64,000 nucleotides of DNA from contig NC_064841.1 in assembly GCF_024166365.1 (NCBI RefSeq), positions 27,954,001 through 28,018,000 of the forward strand, written 5' to 3'. Source of the DNA: Elephas maximus indicus (lineage: Eukaryota; Chordata; Mammalia; Proboscidea; Elephantidae). A program made the position numbers and the translations under genes. The number at the start of each line of letters is the position of its first letter. The stretch's first letter is position 1. Below are positions 35,490 through 46,869 of the stretch, in pieces. The notes under the pieces are model-generated. The model searched no databases. It had not been told where the DNA came from and saw only the letters and a program-made list of their open reading frames with translations.

Positions 35490-38100
35490 AATGGAACTCA
35501 TAAACATTGATATCCTAGGCATTAGTGAGCTGAAATGGACTGGTACTGGCCATTCTGAATCAGACAATCATATGGTCTACTATGCTGGGAATGGCAAACT
35601 GGAAAGGAATGGCATCGCGTTCATTGTCAAAAAGAACATTTCAAGAATTATCTTGAAGTACAACGCTGTCAGTGATAAGACAATATCCATATGCCTACAA
35701 GCAAGACCAGTTAATATGAATATTATTCAAATTTATGCATGAACCAGTAAGGACAAAGATGAAGAAAGTAAAGACTTTTACCAGCTTCTGCAGTCTGAAA
35801 TTGATCAAACGTGCAATCAAGATGCATTCATAATTACTGGTGATTGGAATGCGAAAGTTGGAAACAAGAAGGATCGGTAGTTAGAAAATATGGTCTTGGT
35901 GTTAGAAATGACGTGGAAGATTGCATGAAAGAATTTTGCAAGATCAATGACCTCTTCATTGCAAATATCTTTTTTCAAGAACGTAAACAGCAACTATACA
36001 CATGGACCTTGCCAGATGGAATACACAGGAATCAAATTGACTACATCTGTGGAAAGAGACAATGGAAAAGCTTGATATCATCAGTTAGATCAAGGCCGGG
36101 GCCAATTGTGAAACAGACCAATAATTGCTCATATATAAGTTCAAGCTGAACTGGAAGAAAATTAGAACAAGACCACATGAGCCAAAGTATGACCTTGAGT
36201 ATATTCCACCTGGATTTAGAGACCATCTCAAGAACAGATTTGACACATTGAACACTAATGATGAAAGACCATACAAGTCGTGGAATGGCACCAAGGACAT
36301 CATACATGAAGAAAGCAAGAGGTCATTAAAAAGCCAGGTAAGAAAGAAAAGACCAAAATGGATGTCAGAAGAGACTCTGTTGCTCTTGAACATAGAGTAG
36401 CTAAAACAAAAAGAAGAAATGATGAAGTAAAAGAGCTGAACAGAAGATTTCAAAGGGCAGCTTAAGAAGACAAAGTATTATAATGAAATGTTCAAAGACC
36501 TGGAGTTAGAAAACCAAGAGGGAAGAATACACTCAGCATTTCTCAAGCCGAAAGCACTGAAGAGAATATTTAAGTTTCAAGTTGCAATACTGAAGGATTC
36601 TATGGGAAAATGTTAAATGGTGCAGTAAGCATCTTCAAAAGAAGATGGAAGGAATACAGAGCTGCTGTACCAAAAAGAATTGTTAATGTTCAAACATTTC
36701 AGAAGGTAGCCAATGCTAATGAAGAAAGAAGCCCAAGCTGCACTGAAGGCATTGGTGAAAAACAAGGCCCCAGAATTGATGGAATACCTATTGAAATGTT
36801 TCAACAAAAGGATGCAGTGCTGGAAGTGCACACTTGTCTATGTAAACAAATTTGGAAGATAGCTACCTGACCAACTGACTGGAAGAGATCTATATTTGTA
36901 CCCATTCCAAAGAAACATGATCCAATAGAATGTGGAAATTATTAAACAGTATCACACACAAGTAAAATTTTGCTGAAGATCATTCAAAACCAGTTGCAGC
37001 AGTACATCAACAGGGAGTTTCCAGAAATTCAAGGCAGGTCCCGAAGAGGACACGGAACAATGCATATCATTGCTGATGTCAAGTGAATCTTGGCTGAAAG
37101 CAGAGAATACCAGAAAGATGTTTACCTGTGTTTTACTGACTATGCAAAAGCATTTGACCGTGTGGATCGTAACAAGTTATGGATCACATTGTGAAGAATG
37201 GAAATTCCAGAACACTTAATTGTGCTCATGAGGAACCTGTACATAGAGCAAGAGGCAGAACAAAGGGATACTGCGTGGTTTAAAGTCAGGAAAGGTGTGC
37301 ATTAGGGTTGTATCCTTTCACCAAACTTATTCAACCTGTATGCTGAGGAAATAATCCAAGAAGCTGGACTATATAAAGGATGCAGCATCAGGATTAGAGG
37401 AAGACTCATTAACAACCTGCAATACACAGATGACACAACCTTACTTGCTGAAAGTGAAGAGGCCTTGAAGCACTTACTGATAAACATCAAAGACCACAGC
37501 CTTCCATAAGGATTACACCTCAATATAAAGAAAACAAAACAATCCTGACAACTGGACCAACAAGCAACATCTTGATAAACAGGGAAAAGAATGAAGTTGT
37601 GCAGGATTTCATTTTACTTGGATCCACAATCAAAACCCATGGAAGCAGCAGTCAAAAAATCAAATGATGTACTGCATCGGACATATGTTCTGCAAAGGAC
37701 CTCTTTAAAGTGTTAAAAAGCAAAGATGTCACTTTAAGGACTAAGGTGCGCAGGACCCAAGCCATGGTGTTTTCAATCACCTCATATGCATTGGAAAGCT
37801 GAACAACGAATAAGGAAGTTCGAAGAATAGATGCCTTTGAATTATGGTGTTGGTGAAGAATATTGAATATACCATGGGCTGCCAGAATAAGGAACAAATC
37901 TCTCTTGGAAGATACACAGCCAGAATGCTCCTTAGAAGGATGGCGAGACTTTGTCTCACATACTTTGGACATGTTATCAGGAGGGATCAGTCCCTGCAGG
38001 AGGACATCATGTTTGGTAAAGCAGAGGGTCAGTGAAAAAGGGGAAGGCCCTCAACAAGATGGATTAACACAGTGCCTGCAACAATGGTCTCAAACATAAC
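35490..38100 (+). pseudogene. RTE ORF, broken
   Basis: The endonuclease start is recognisable: INIDILGISELKWTGTG (catalytic Glu present), IIQIYA, and the GDWNAKVG block near 35840 in a second frame, then HRNQIDYICGKRQW. The linker reads KYDLEYIPPGFRDHLKNRF. The reverse transcriptase fragments include GPRIDGIPIEMF near 36775 and the FTDYAKAFDRVDRNKLW area near 37140. At the active site YADD has become YTDD near 37430. Many frameshifts and stops. It is the only copy here retaining most of the endonuclease. Confidence 0.8.
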
Positions 38101-38153
38101 AATGATTGTGAGGATGGTCCAGGACCAGGCTGTGTTTCGTTCTGTTGCACATC

Positions 38154-38322
38154 AAAAAACCAAAACCAAACCCATTGCCATCAAGTTGATTCCGACTCAT
38201 AGTGACCCTATAGAACTGAGTAGAGCTGCCCCATAGAGTTTCCAAGGAGCACCTGGTGGATTTGAACTGCCGAACTTTTGGTTAGCAGCCGCAGCACTAA
38301 CCATTATGCCACCAAGGTTTCC
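38154..38322 (-). mobile_element. AfroSINE inside RTE copy E
   Basis: A minus-strand SINE with A-rich tail (AAAAAACCAAAACCAAACCC on plus), RTE-like end, GGGGCAGCTCTACTCAGTTC on its own strand, and head GGAAACCTTGGTGGCATAA. I could not identify a clean target duplication. Confidence 0.9.
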
Positions 38323-38645
38323 CTATAGGGTTGCTATAAGTTGGAACCAACTGGATGGCACCTAACAACAACACTGGCTGGGAGCTCAGCCATATTCAGG
38401 TGATGCTCAAAATTCATACAGTGATCATCCTCGGCCAGAGCAAGTGCTCCCAGGGAACCAGGAGGTAGATACATGCCCTTTTATGACCTAGTCTTAGTAG
38501 CCTCGGAAGTCATACAGTGTCATTTTAGCAATCACAAAATCACCCAGACTCAAATGGGAGAGGAATTAGATTTTACTCTCTGATGGGGGAGTGGCAAGCC
38601 TACGTTGTACATTGGAGATATGGCTGCAGCCATCTTTGGAAAATA

Positions 38646-39205
38646 AAATCTATCATGGTGTCCTTGGACAAATAACCTGTTATGGATTGAACTGTGTCCC
38701 TTGTAAATATGTGTTTGAATCTTAACCCCTATACAGTAAATGTAATCCTGTTTGGAAGTAGTATTTTCTTTATTATGTTGAGAAGGCCATACCAGTGCAG
38801 GATGTGTTCTAAACCTAATCATTTCTGAGTTTAAAAAGAGCAGATTAGACACAGAGATACACACATAGGGGAAGACAGATGCTATGTGAGGACCGCCAAG
38901 GAGCTACGGAATGCCCAGGGCTACCTACAAGGAAGGAATTGACCTGGAAGAGACCTAATTTGAACTTTTAATGTCCAGAACCCTAAGAGAATTTTGGTTA
39001 TTTATAGCCATCCAGTTGTGGTATTTGTGTTACAGTAGCACTAGGAAATTAAAACACTCTGTAAACCTCAGTTTCCCAGTTTGTAAAATGAGCATAACAA
39101 TATCCTATAAAGGGTTGTTGTGATGACTAAAGGAAATAATGCTTATAATAGCCCTGTGCCAGAAACCAGCAAGTAGTTGATAAACGTTCACTATTTTTAT
39201 TAATG
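38646..39205 (+). repeat. MIR SINE split by the MLT1-like LTR
   Basis: The left stub 'tgtccttggacaaataacc' (to 38678) continues at 39056 as 'ctctgtaaacctcagtttcc', 'agtttgtaaaatgagcat' and 'gggttgttgtgatgac', a plus-strand MIR. Confidence 0.7.
38679..39055 (+). repeat. MLT1-like solo LTR (MaLR)
   Basis: Starts TGTTATGGATTGAACTGTGT and ends CACTAGGAAATTAAAACA. It has a TTTGGAAGTAG-type block and CAGTTGTGGTATTTGTGTTA near the end, the usual order of an MLT1-type ERVL-MaLR LTR. It contains no coding sequence. It sits inside a MIR. Confidence 0.7.
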
Positions 39206-39870
39206 CAGAGTCCTTTTGGGTGTACAAGCCTTCTTCTTATACACTTCGCTGGTTGTGTATTCCTAAGTATTTCATTATTTTTGGTGTTATTAAAAATGGA
39301 ATTGTTTTAATTTCATTTTTCAGACTGTTCATTGTACAGAAATAGTTGATTTTTGTATAATGATCTTGTAGTCTGCAGCCTTGCCGAAGTCACTCACTCT
39401 AATAGTTTCTTTCTGTGTATTTCTTAAGATTGTCCATATACGAGATAATAATCTACAAATAGAGACAGCTTTAGAGTGGACACCATTGTCTTGTTCCTGA
39501 TCTTAGGGAGAAAGCGTTCAGTATTTCACCACGTATGAAGTTTCTGTAGATTTTTTTGTAGACGCCTTTTATCAAGTTGGCAAGATTCCTATCTTTTCAT
39601 AATTTGTTTTTACCATGAAATTGTGTTGGATTTTGTCAAATGCTTTTTCTGTCTATTGAGATAATTATGTTATTTTTGTCCTGTATTAGTGGTATATTAC
39701 ACTGGTTGAATACCTTATGTTGAATCAACTTTGCATTCCTGGGCTAAATCTCACTTGGATATGGCTTATAATCCTTTCTTTTTATGTTGCTGGATTATAT
39801 TTGCCAATATTTTCTTGAAAATTTTGAATCTATTTTCATAAGGGATACTAGCCTGTAGTTTTCTTGTGAT
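39206..39870 (-). repeat. Old L1 ORF2 (reverse transcriptase region) fragment
   Basis: Reverse of L1 ORF2: 'aatgatcttgtagtctgcag', 'tccatatacgagataataa', 'tgaaattgtgttggattttg', 'ttgaatcaactttgcattcc' and 'gccaatattttcttgaaaat'. All frames are broken. Confidence 0.8.
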
Positions 39871-41584
39871 TTAATTCATTTTTAATAGACATAAAATAAT
39901 CCATAATACGAATGCATTGCTCTATTGATGAATAATTTTTTTGGCTTTAATAAGCAGTTCTAAAATAAACATTTTATACATAGATCCTTATATACAAATT
40001 CATTTATTTCTTTAGACTTGGAAACACTGCTGGGTCAATGGGTATGTTTACTTAAAATTTTAATAGACATTTTCAGAGTACCTTCCAAAAATGTTGTAGC
40101 AAATTACTCCTGTCAGAAAGATATGTAATTATTTCCCCATACTTACTCCAGTGTAAGATACGGATATTTTAAAATTTTACCAAAGGGCTAAATATTTCTC
40201 GTTACTTGCACTTTCACTTTCCCAACATGTACTAGGGCTGGACATTGTTCCATAGGATTATTTGAAATTTATATTTTTTTCCCTAAATTTCCCATTTGAT
40301 ATTCTATTTTTAAAGGAATTGGGTTGTTTTTGTTATTAATGCATAGCTTTTTTTTTTCTACTAACCCTTTGTCCGTGATGTTTTGCAATCATTTTCTCTA
40401 TTTTTAATAGTTAAGTATCTCCATCTTTTCATTTTTAGCTTTTAGATTTCTTTTTATGCTTGCTACCTCACTCATCCCAAGATTTTTACAAATATTTTTC
40501 TGTATTTTTTATAATACTGTATTCGTTTTCTATTGCCACTGTAAGAAATTATCACAAGTCCCTTCCCATTGAGCAAGCTGAATAAACCAATTCAGAAAGA
40601 TGTTTACCAGGTTCTTGTAAGAAATCCGATAACTGATAGAAGGAAAGAAAATCTTGGGGTTGGTTCTGAAGGGACTGACATTACTGCAAGGCCGAATACC
40701 TTAGAATGGGCAGGCACCTTGGTGAACAAGTACACTGGCCAGAGATCAGGGCTCCTCTGAGGAAACCTAGCAAGAATTCCTGGGATTGCTTCAGCACATT
40801 CCCTTGTCATTTCAACACCCATAGCTTTAGAACTCAGCCCAGCACTTCCTTTCCCGTTACTCCTTTAGTACCATATGTTTATCCTTTTCTATACTATTTT
40901 TTAAGTTTCTTAATCCCTATGTGGTCACATCTGAAATAAGCTTTGTAGAAACATGGTGTGTTCCCTAGGCAGTAGGAGTACTGAGGCTGCTGGACAACTC
41001 TCCTGACTGGCATTTTGCAACCCAAATTTCAGATGTTCACAGGGCTTGGTGCAATCTTCTCAAGTTGAAGGCTGCACATGTGTGGAAGACCATGTAGACT
41101 GTCCACTGATTAATTCAATCAAGGAACTGTAGTTTGGAATCCATCTCTTAAGGGGTCCTACCTCAGAAGAGTCCAATCTCCACAGGGCCATAGAGTTGTT
41201 AAGAACTTCAGAGGTTATGTAGCTCAACTTGCTTTCCACAGGAGGCAACCAAGGCTCAGAAGCGAGAGCTATCACTTTTTGTTTCAGGGGATACTCAGTC
41301 TGTTCTTTATAGACAATCATCCCTTAGTTAAAAACCTGACTCTTGGATGAGTACACATGATATCTTTTATCAGGATGGCAGTGAAGGGATCAACTCGAGA
41401 CCGAAGGTTAAAGCTACAGCTGCTGGTCCTTTAATATTTTTTTAAACCTTAACACCACAACATTTATGAAATAAAGTCCAATGCTGGCACCATTCTTATT
41501 CACATCAATTAAAACACAACAGACCACAACAGAAAATACCCTGTAGTGTTTTTCAGCAGGAAGTCCATACAGCACAGGGGTAAA
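39871..41584. other. Non-coding, partly possible L1 remnant
   Basis: The AT-rich part to about 40500 has a weak likeness to reverse L1 3' UTR ('aacactgctgggtcaatggg'), which I cannot confirm. A short LTR-start-like string lies near 40520. 40560-41584 shows nothing recognisable. Confidence 0.45.
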
Positions 41585-41800
41585 GCATACTGACCTCAGA
41601 AATTAATTAGAGCCAGGATTTAATCCTCCATCAGCACTTATTCACATGCCTTATCCAAGTTACTCAAGGAACCTGTGGTTCCAGTGTACAAAGCAAGAGT
41701 CATACTCACCTCAGAGGGTTGTTGGGAGGCGTAAATGAGATAATGCATGTCAAGTACTTGACATACTGCAAGTGTTTGGTGCTCTAGTCCATTTTTATTT
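41585..41800 (+). repeat. MIR SINE
   Basis: Plus-strand MIR order: 'agagccaggatttaatcc', 'ccttatccaagttactcaag', 'cctcagagggttgttgggag' and 'gtaaatgagataatgcatg'. Confidence 0.75.
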
Positions 41801-44054
41801 TAATATAGTTTTACTAGTTGTCTATATTGTTTGAAGGGTAAAAGAAAACATACAAAAAAAAAAAAAAAAAAACCCCACAAGAAACAAAAGGCCAAATCTG
41901 AATGAATTCCCAGCACAGAAAACTTTGAGGTTGTACATTTCGCATACAACGCATCCTACTTTAAACAAGTCCCTTTTGCAATATGAAACAGGGCTAAGTG
42001 TTTTCTGTCCTAGTTGGCAATCTTCTGGCTGCTAAGTCCAATTAGCTTAAACACAAAGGGAAATTTATTAGAAACTAGGGAAAGGATCTCAGTGAACGTA
42101 AGAACAGAATGAACTGGGCTTCAACTAGGGAACCGGTATCTTATCGTTGCCCCTCTTCTTTGCTTCTCTTTTCCTGCCAGCTTCATTCTTTTATCTCAGT
42201 GAATACTAGCTTTCCCCACGTGGAGAAAATACGATCGCCCAAAATTTTCAAGCTTTTCTTCTGACAGTTTCAGCCACTGGAGCAAGACTGAGTCTTCGTT
42301 CCAAATCCAGGATGAGACCCCAATGTTGGCCAAGGACCCATTTCAAGAATAAAGTAGTGAAGTCTGCGGAAGGGCTTTGGAAGAGCATGGCAACTTCTGG
42401 AGAACCAGTTGGGGGTGAGAGAAGGTGTTCCCTAGCTCACTGCCCAGAGAAGGGAGGAAGGAGTGGCTTACAAAACATTACAGACCCATTACGCTCTCCT
42501 TCTCTCCCCCAGGCCTAGTGCAGAACCCAAAGCTGTTTTATGTTACCTATGGCTCTGCAAAATGACATCAGAAAACCATCAGAGTTTTGGCAAAATCATC
42601 TTATGTATCCTCAATTATGACTATTCGTAAGTAGTGAACATGAAAATACGCAGTAAGATAGAGGGTGTAAGCAGGTTACTGAGGCTGGTAGGGATCAGCT
42701 ACATGGACTTTCTCGTTCAGTTCAATTTCAACTTCAGTATAGATTCTGATTTTTCTTCCCACTCCCTCTCCCCTTTTCCGAAAGCAGAGCTCTGTTTACA
42801 TGAAGAAAAAAAAGTATTAGCAGATGCTAACTTAAAAATGTGATGTGTTACATACCTCCATTTGTATTTTAGGAAGCAGCACTCCATGGTGCATTGTTCC
42901 CAACCTTCAGTCCTTTGCTTAGAAGCCCCATGATATCTACCATGTCTGAATAGCACCTGTACTTTTTACTTGCTAGATTCCTTTGACTTCTTTTTATATC
43001 CACTTTGATCTGTTTTTCTTTTGATGTGACAGTTACATTTTTCCTAATACAGATCACAAAAACTACACAGTTTGAAAAATGTTAAAATCATGTAACATTT
43101 AAAATGATCTTGTATACTTCCTCACTTTGGGAAACACTGGTATACTGAAAAGCACAGGCATTCAACGGCTCGTGTATGCAAGAAAACTTATTTATCTGAA
43201 CTGAACACATTTCTCTTATAACTTGTTTGGATACAAAGCAAAAAATATGTACCTTCAGTTCTTGGGATATAAGTTAAGAACGAACTTTTAGTTATCCTTT
43301 GACTCAGAAAAAGGGGAGTTTACTTTTTGATATAGTTTTGCTTTGTGTGCCATAAAATTTTGATTGCACAAATACAGAATTTTTTTTTTTTTTGGTCTAA
43401 AAGTTAACACATCATTCCTATAGTTAAGACTATAATCCCTTTAGATCATCACCCCCTCATTCCCTCTTGGGGTTAATCCAAGTTATGAATTTAGGTTGTA
43501 TCCTTCTGGACTTCTTTGTATGTATTCGCACTTAAGCATCAGAAGAAAATATTTGGTGTTTAGTTTACATTAAGGTTATTGTACTACCTATATCTTCAAT
43601 TTGCCTTTAAAGTATAAAGTGAGAAGAAAATGAGCAGATACCAAAACTCAAGTCACTCGTCACTCAAACCACAATATAGGAAGGTCCAACTCCACGTCAG
43701 TCTTATGCATTTTCAAAAATGTCACTTATGTATTGGTTTTATGCCTTGAGAAACATTTAAGTTTTTTTCAAGAAGAAAATACAACAAACATCAGCTTTCT
43801 AATGTATGTAAACATCGTTATTTTTTTTATAGCTTCAGATTGGAAGTCATTGTTAAAAATCCAAAAGTAAAATTCTTCATCTAGGCAAAGATTACAGTTG
43901 GATAGCAACAAGGATGTGCATGTTTCTTTAAGGAGTAGAAAATTTAATGGAAACTAATAGGGATTTAAGTGAAATATTTCAGCAATTTTCCTACTATAAT
44001 TTTTTTTTTTTACAGTCTTGCATCACCACATGGATGGAATAAAGGGTAATCTGT

Positions 44055-44076
44055 AAAAAAAAAAATTTTTTTTTTT
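44055..44076. repeat. A11/T11 palindrome between direct repeats
   Basis: Eleven A then eleven T, bounded by AATCTGTA at 44048-44055 and 44078-44085. The arrangement matches the one at 30797-30824. Confidence 0.8.
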
Positions 44077-44159
44077 AAATCTGTACACAGATTTGTTAGG
44101 TTTAATTAGCCAAGGCAAGAGATCTTGAGAGGTTCGTTTAAAATAATCACTTTTTAGTC

Positions 44160-44184
44160 TGTGTGTGTGTGTGTGTGTGTGTGT
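44160..44184. repeat. TG dinucleotide microsatellite
   Basis: About twelve uninterrupted TG units, followed by TATGCA. Confidence 0.95.
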
Positions 44185-44291
44185 ATGCACAGAGGAGGAC
44201 TGGGGATGGGAAGAGGTAACAAAGTGAAAGTTGCATACATCATTTTGGGGCAAAGGGTCAGAGAGTAACTTCTGTCAATTTTTTTGTTTTT

Positions 44292-44480
44292 CCTGTTGAT
44301 TTGTGACTTAGGAGACTCCGTATGTTACAGGATAGAACTGCTCCATACGGTCTTCTGGGCTGTAATCTTTATGGAAGCAGACTTCCAGGCCCGTTTCTTC
44401 TGCAGTGCTGCTGGGTGGGTTCAAACCGCCAACTTTTTGCTTACCAGCTGAGTGCAAAAGTGTGTGCCACCCAGGGACCT
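44292..44480 (-). mobile_element. AfroSINE, older long subtype
   Basis: A minus-strand copy with long core (TGTAATCTTTATGGAAGCAG on plus), B box GGGTTCAAACCGCC near 44415, and head CCCTGGGTGGCACACA on its own strand. It is clearly more diverged than most SINEs here. Confidence 0.85.
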
Positions 44481-45303
44481 TAAGAGAGCCAACTTCTGAC
44501 CTGCATGAGAACACAGAAGGCAGAATCCAATGGCTGCTTCTTTCTTAGATTATCCGCTTATATGGGAGAGCATATCCTTTAGCAGCTTCCTGAGAAAACA
44601 TGCATGGACTCAAAATTTTTGAGATCTTGCATTTCTGGAGATGTTATGACACCTTTACACTTGACTGAGTATGGCAGATGGGAAATCTTTTTTTTCCCAA
44701 AATCTTGAAGTAATTACTGACTGTTGGGAAGTCTGAAAGCCACTCTGATTCCAAATCTATGTGACCTGCTTTTTAAAATCTTTTTTGGACTCTTCTCTTA
44801 AACCCACTTTTTTGAAATTTCAAGATGCCATACCTTAGTAAAGGTCCTATTTTTATCCATTGTGTTGTGCTTTCTTCCTGGAAACACGTGTGTTTGATGA
44901 TTTTCTCCCCTCCATTTTTCCTTTTTTTCAGGAGTTCTTATTACTTGGGTATTGGACATCTCGGACTGATCCTAATCCTTTTTTTTCCTCTATTTTCTGG
45001 GTTATTTGCTCAATTTCAGCTTCCAACCCTACCACCGAATTTTAATTTTCAAGAACATTTCCCTTTTTTCAAGAGTTCCTTGTCAATAGATTCTATCCTT
45101 ATTTTACAGATGCATTATCTTTTCTCATCTCCCTGGAGATTGGCAGTTTTTCTGAGGCTTCTTCTCCCTGTAGTCTCTGGTTCTTCCAAGTTGTTGGCTT
45201 TGGTCTTTTCATTCATGTTAGAAGCTTTCATCAGATGCCAGGTTAACTCTAAGATGGCAGACTAAAAAGCTGATATGAGATTGTTGACTGATAGTTTCAC
45301 TTT
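44481..45303. other. Non-coding, nothing recognised
   Basis: A 146-codon open frame at 44825-45265 (plus) is rich in F, L and S because the strand is T-rich. It has no family signal and no gene context, so I do not call it. Confidence 0.5.
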
Positions 45304-45649
45304 AGGGCAATGACTCTCAATCTTGGCTGCATAGTAGAATCACCTAGGCAGTGTTACAAACACTGATACCAAACAACAAAACCCAATGCTGTTGAGATGA
45401 GTCTGACTCAGTGACCCTATAGGGCAGAGTAGAAATGCCCCATAGGGTTTCCAAGGAGCAGCTGGTGGGATCTGAACTGCCAAGCTTTTGGATAGCAGCC
45501 AAACTCTTAACCACTGTACCATCAGGGCTCCAAAAACACTGATACTCCAGAAATATCCATTTAATTGGCCTAGGATGTGGCCTGGATAAAGGAATTTTAA
45601 AAAGCTTGCCAGGTGATACCACCGTGCAGCTAGTGTTGAGAAGCACTAC
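45304..45649 (+). repeat. MER5A DNA transposon remnant split by a SINE
   Basis: It begins CTCTCAATCTTGGCTGCATA with TAGAATCACCTAGG. It ends GCCAGGTGATACCACCGTGC and TGTTGAGAAGCACT, the expected inverted ends of a hAT-Charlie MER5A. A SINE occupies the middle. Confidence 0.85.
45370..45533 (-). mobile_element. AfroSINE inside MER5A
   Basis: A complete minus-strand SINE with perfect 12-bp target duplication AAACACTGATAC at 45358-45369 and 45534-45545. The head on its own strand is GGAGCCCTGATGGTACAG. Confidence 0.95.
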
Positions 45650-46509
45650 CAAAGGGTGATCTGGTTGAATCCTTTCATGAAGATCTTTCTTTGTCCATGA
45701 GGTTCTTCAGGTGAAACTCTTCTGACATCCTCTTGTATGCTTCAGTTCATTAATCCCCACTATTGGTATTGTACCTTCAACTTTCAACTGTGGATAGTGT
45801 CTCTCAGTTCTAGGGACCTTGTATTTTTTACCTTTTCCTGAGGATAAACTTCCAGGCTTCTGCAAGTGTGATAGAGATGAAGTTGTCCAGCTTAAAAGAA
45901 ATGGAGAACAGCTCTGGGAATCTAACTGCATCTTAAACAATTTTCAGTCAATTCTATTTTAGACCCTCCCAGCAACACTTGAAAGGGATATGCTGCCACT
46001 TTTTGAGCCTTCTGGGCATTCTGCACGTAAGCTGAGTTGGCTCTCAAATTTTCCCTCTGCTAACTTAGAACTCATATTTCTTTGGTCAGGTTTCCAAAAT
46101 TCTGGTGCCAATAACTTCTCTCCCATTTACTTCATCGTGAGGGAGTTGTGACTTTAAAAAATAAATATTTTCTTTTTGGTGGAGTGTCAGGAGCACGCAA
46201 AATTTGTTTTGTTCAATTTGTCATCTTTACCCATAAGGATGACTGCCATTCTTTGTATGTTAGGTTTGAGTTATAAACATTTCCCCAACCCTGAAATATA
46301 AAGAACTTAAGATAGTAGAGAGTCCTAGCAAAACAATCTAACCTGATGATGAAACTACGGTCATAGTAGGAACAATGTGCTTTATTGCTGTTGTTGTTGA
46401 ATGAGACCCAGAGGAGGGAGCACCCAGGGTGCTAGGCCGACAGAGGTATATGTGGATGCCTGAGTTTGGTCATATAAATGAAATATTAGGCAAAGAGGTA
46501 TGCTATCCA
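45650..46509. other. Non-coding; distal candidate 3' end of FNDC3B
   Basis: No repeat is recognised. A minus-strand AATAAA at 46381-46386 is the most distal poly(A) signal I considered for FNDC3B. Confidence 0.4.
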
Positions 46510-46815
46510 CACACACTCTGTCAAAGGTTTTAAACTGGCAGCCCACGGGCCTATGTAGTCCACAATCACATTTTAGTTGGCCCATATAAAGTTTTATAAA
46601 CGATTCAGACAAATTATTTTAAAAAATCAGGAGATTTTAAATCAGAATCTGAATTTTAAGCTTTTTTGGAAATACTGGCACATGTGATTGTCTTACTCAG
46701 CAGCAGTTGAGTTGTGGCTGCCCTTCAGATGACATAGCCAGCATCATGCACTACGCCACTGCGTGGCCTCTAAAGGCATTTATTTGAATTGGCAACTTTT
46801 GGGATGTTGTTTGAG
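46510..46815. repeat. Probable old hAT-type DNA transposon remnant
   Basis: The order 'ttttaaactggcagcccacg', 'ggcctatgtagtccacaatc', 'ttagttggcccatataaag', 'ttaaaaaatcaggag' and 'ctacgccactgcgtggcc' looks like an old non-autonomous hAT element. The exact family is not certain. Confidence 0.45.
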
Positions 46816-46869
46816 CTTTAAAAAAAATAACAACAACAACAGCAATCCTATTAATGGCAGAAAAACCCT

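Larger units (their letters stand above)
35466..38373 (+). mobile_element. RTE LINE copy E, near full length, with a SINE in it
   Basis: The longest RTE copy here, about 2.7 kb of RTE sequence. It covers the endonuclease from just after its start through the reverse transcriptase to the tail CACCTAACAACAACA. A SINE occupies 38154-38322 close to the 3' end, so the RTE tail resumes at 38323 with CTATAGGGTTGCTATAAG. Only the extreme 5' end seems missing. Confidence 0.9.
35145..38645 (+). repeat. Old LTR-like repeat split by RTE copy E
   Basis: The left part 35145-35465 contains 'ctaccacaaaacttgttg', 'gggcttagctgggaagttc', 'ctctcatgaggttatagcc' and 'ccaagatggttcacgc'. The right part 38374-38645 contains 'cttttatgacctagtc' and 'agcctcggaagtcatacag'. 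This order fits an old MaLR-type LTR-like repeat (class call tentative). No viral coding sequence is present. Confidence 0.5.
41801..44291. other. Mostly single-copy; A-run, A/T palindrome, GT microsatellite
   Basis: A run of about 19 A lies near 41853-41871. An A11/T11 palindrome lies at 44055-44076, and a TG repeat at 44160-44184. Around 42020-42500 the sequence looks like an old interspersed repeat I cannot name. No gene is supported. Confidence 0.5.

Noticed and set aside
38679-39055. Provirus with internal genes
   Set aside because: Only an LTR-like sequence from TG to CA is present. There is no gag-, pol- or env-like text next to it.
44160-44184. TG repeat as a regulatory element
   Set aside because: A common dinucleotide microsatellite. 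Nothing in the context suggests a function.
44825-45265. 146-codon frame with many F, L and S residues
   Set aside because: The strand is T-rich, which yields hydrophobic-looking peptides. There is no membrane-protein family signal and no gene context.
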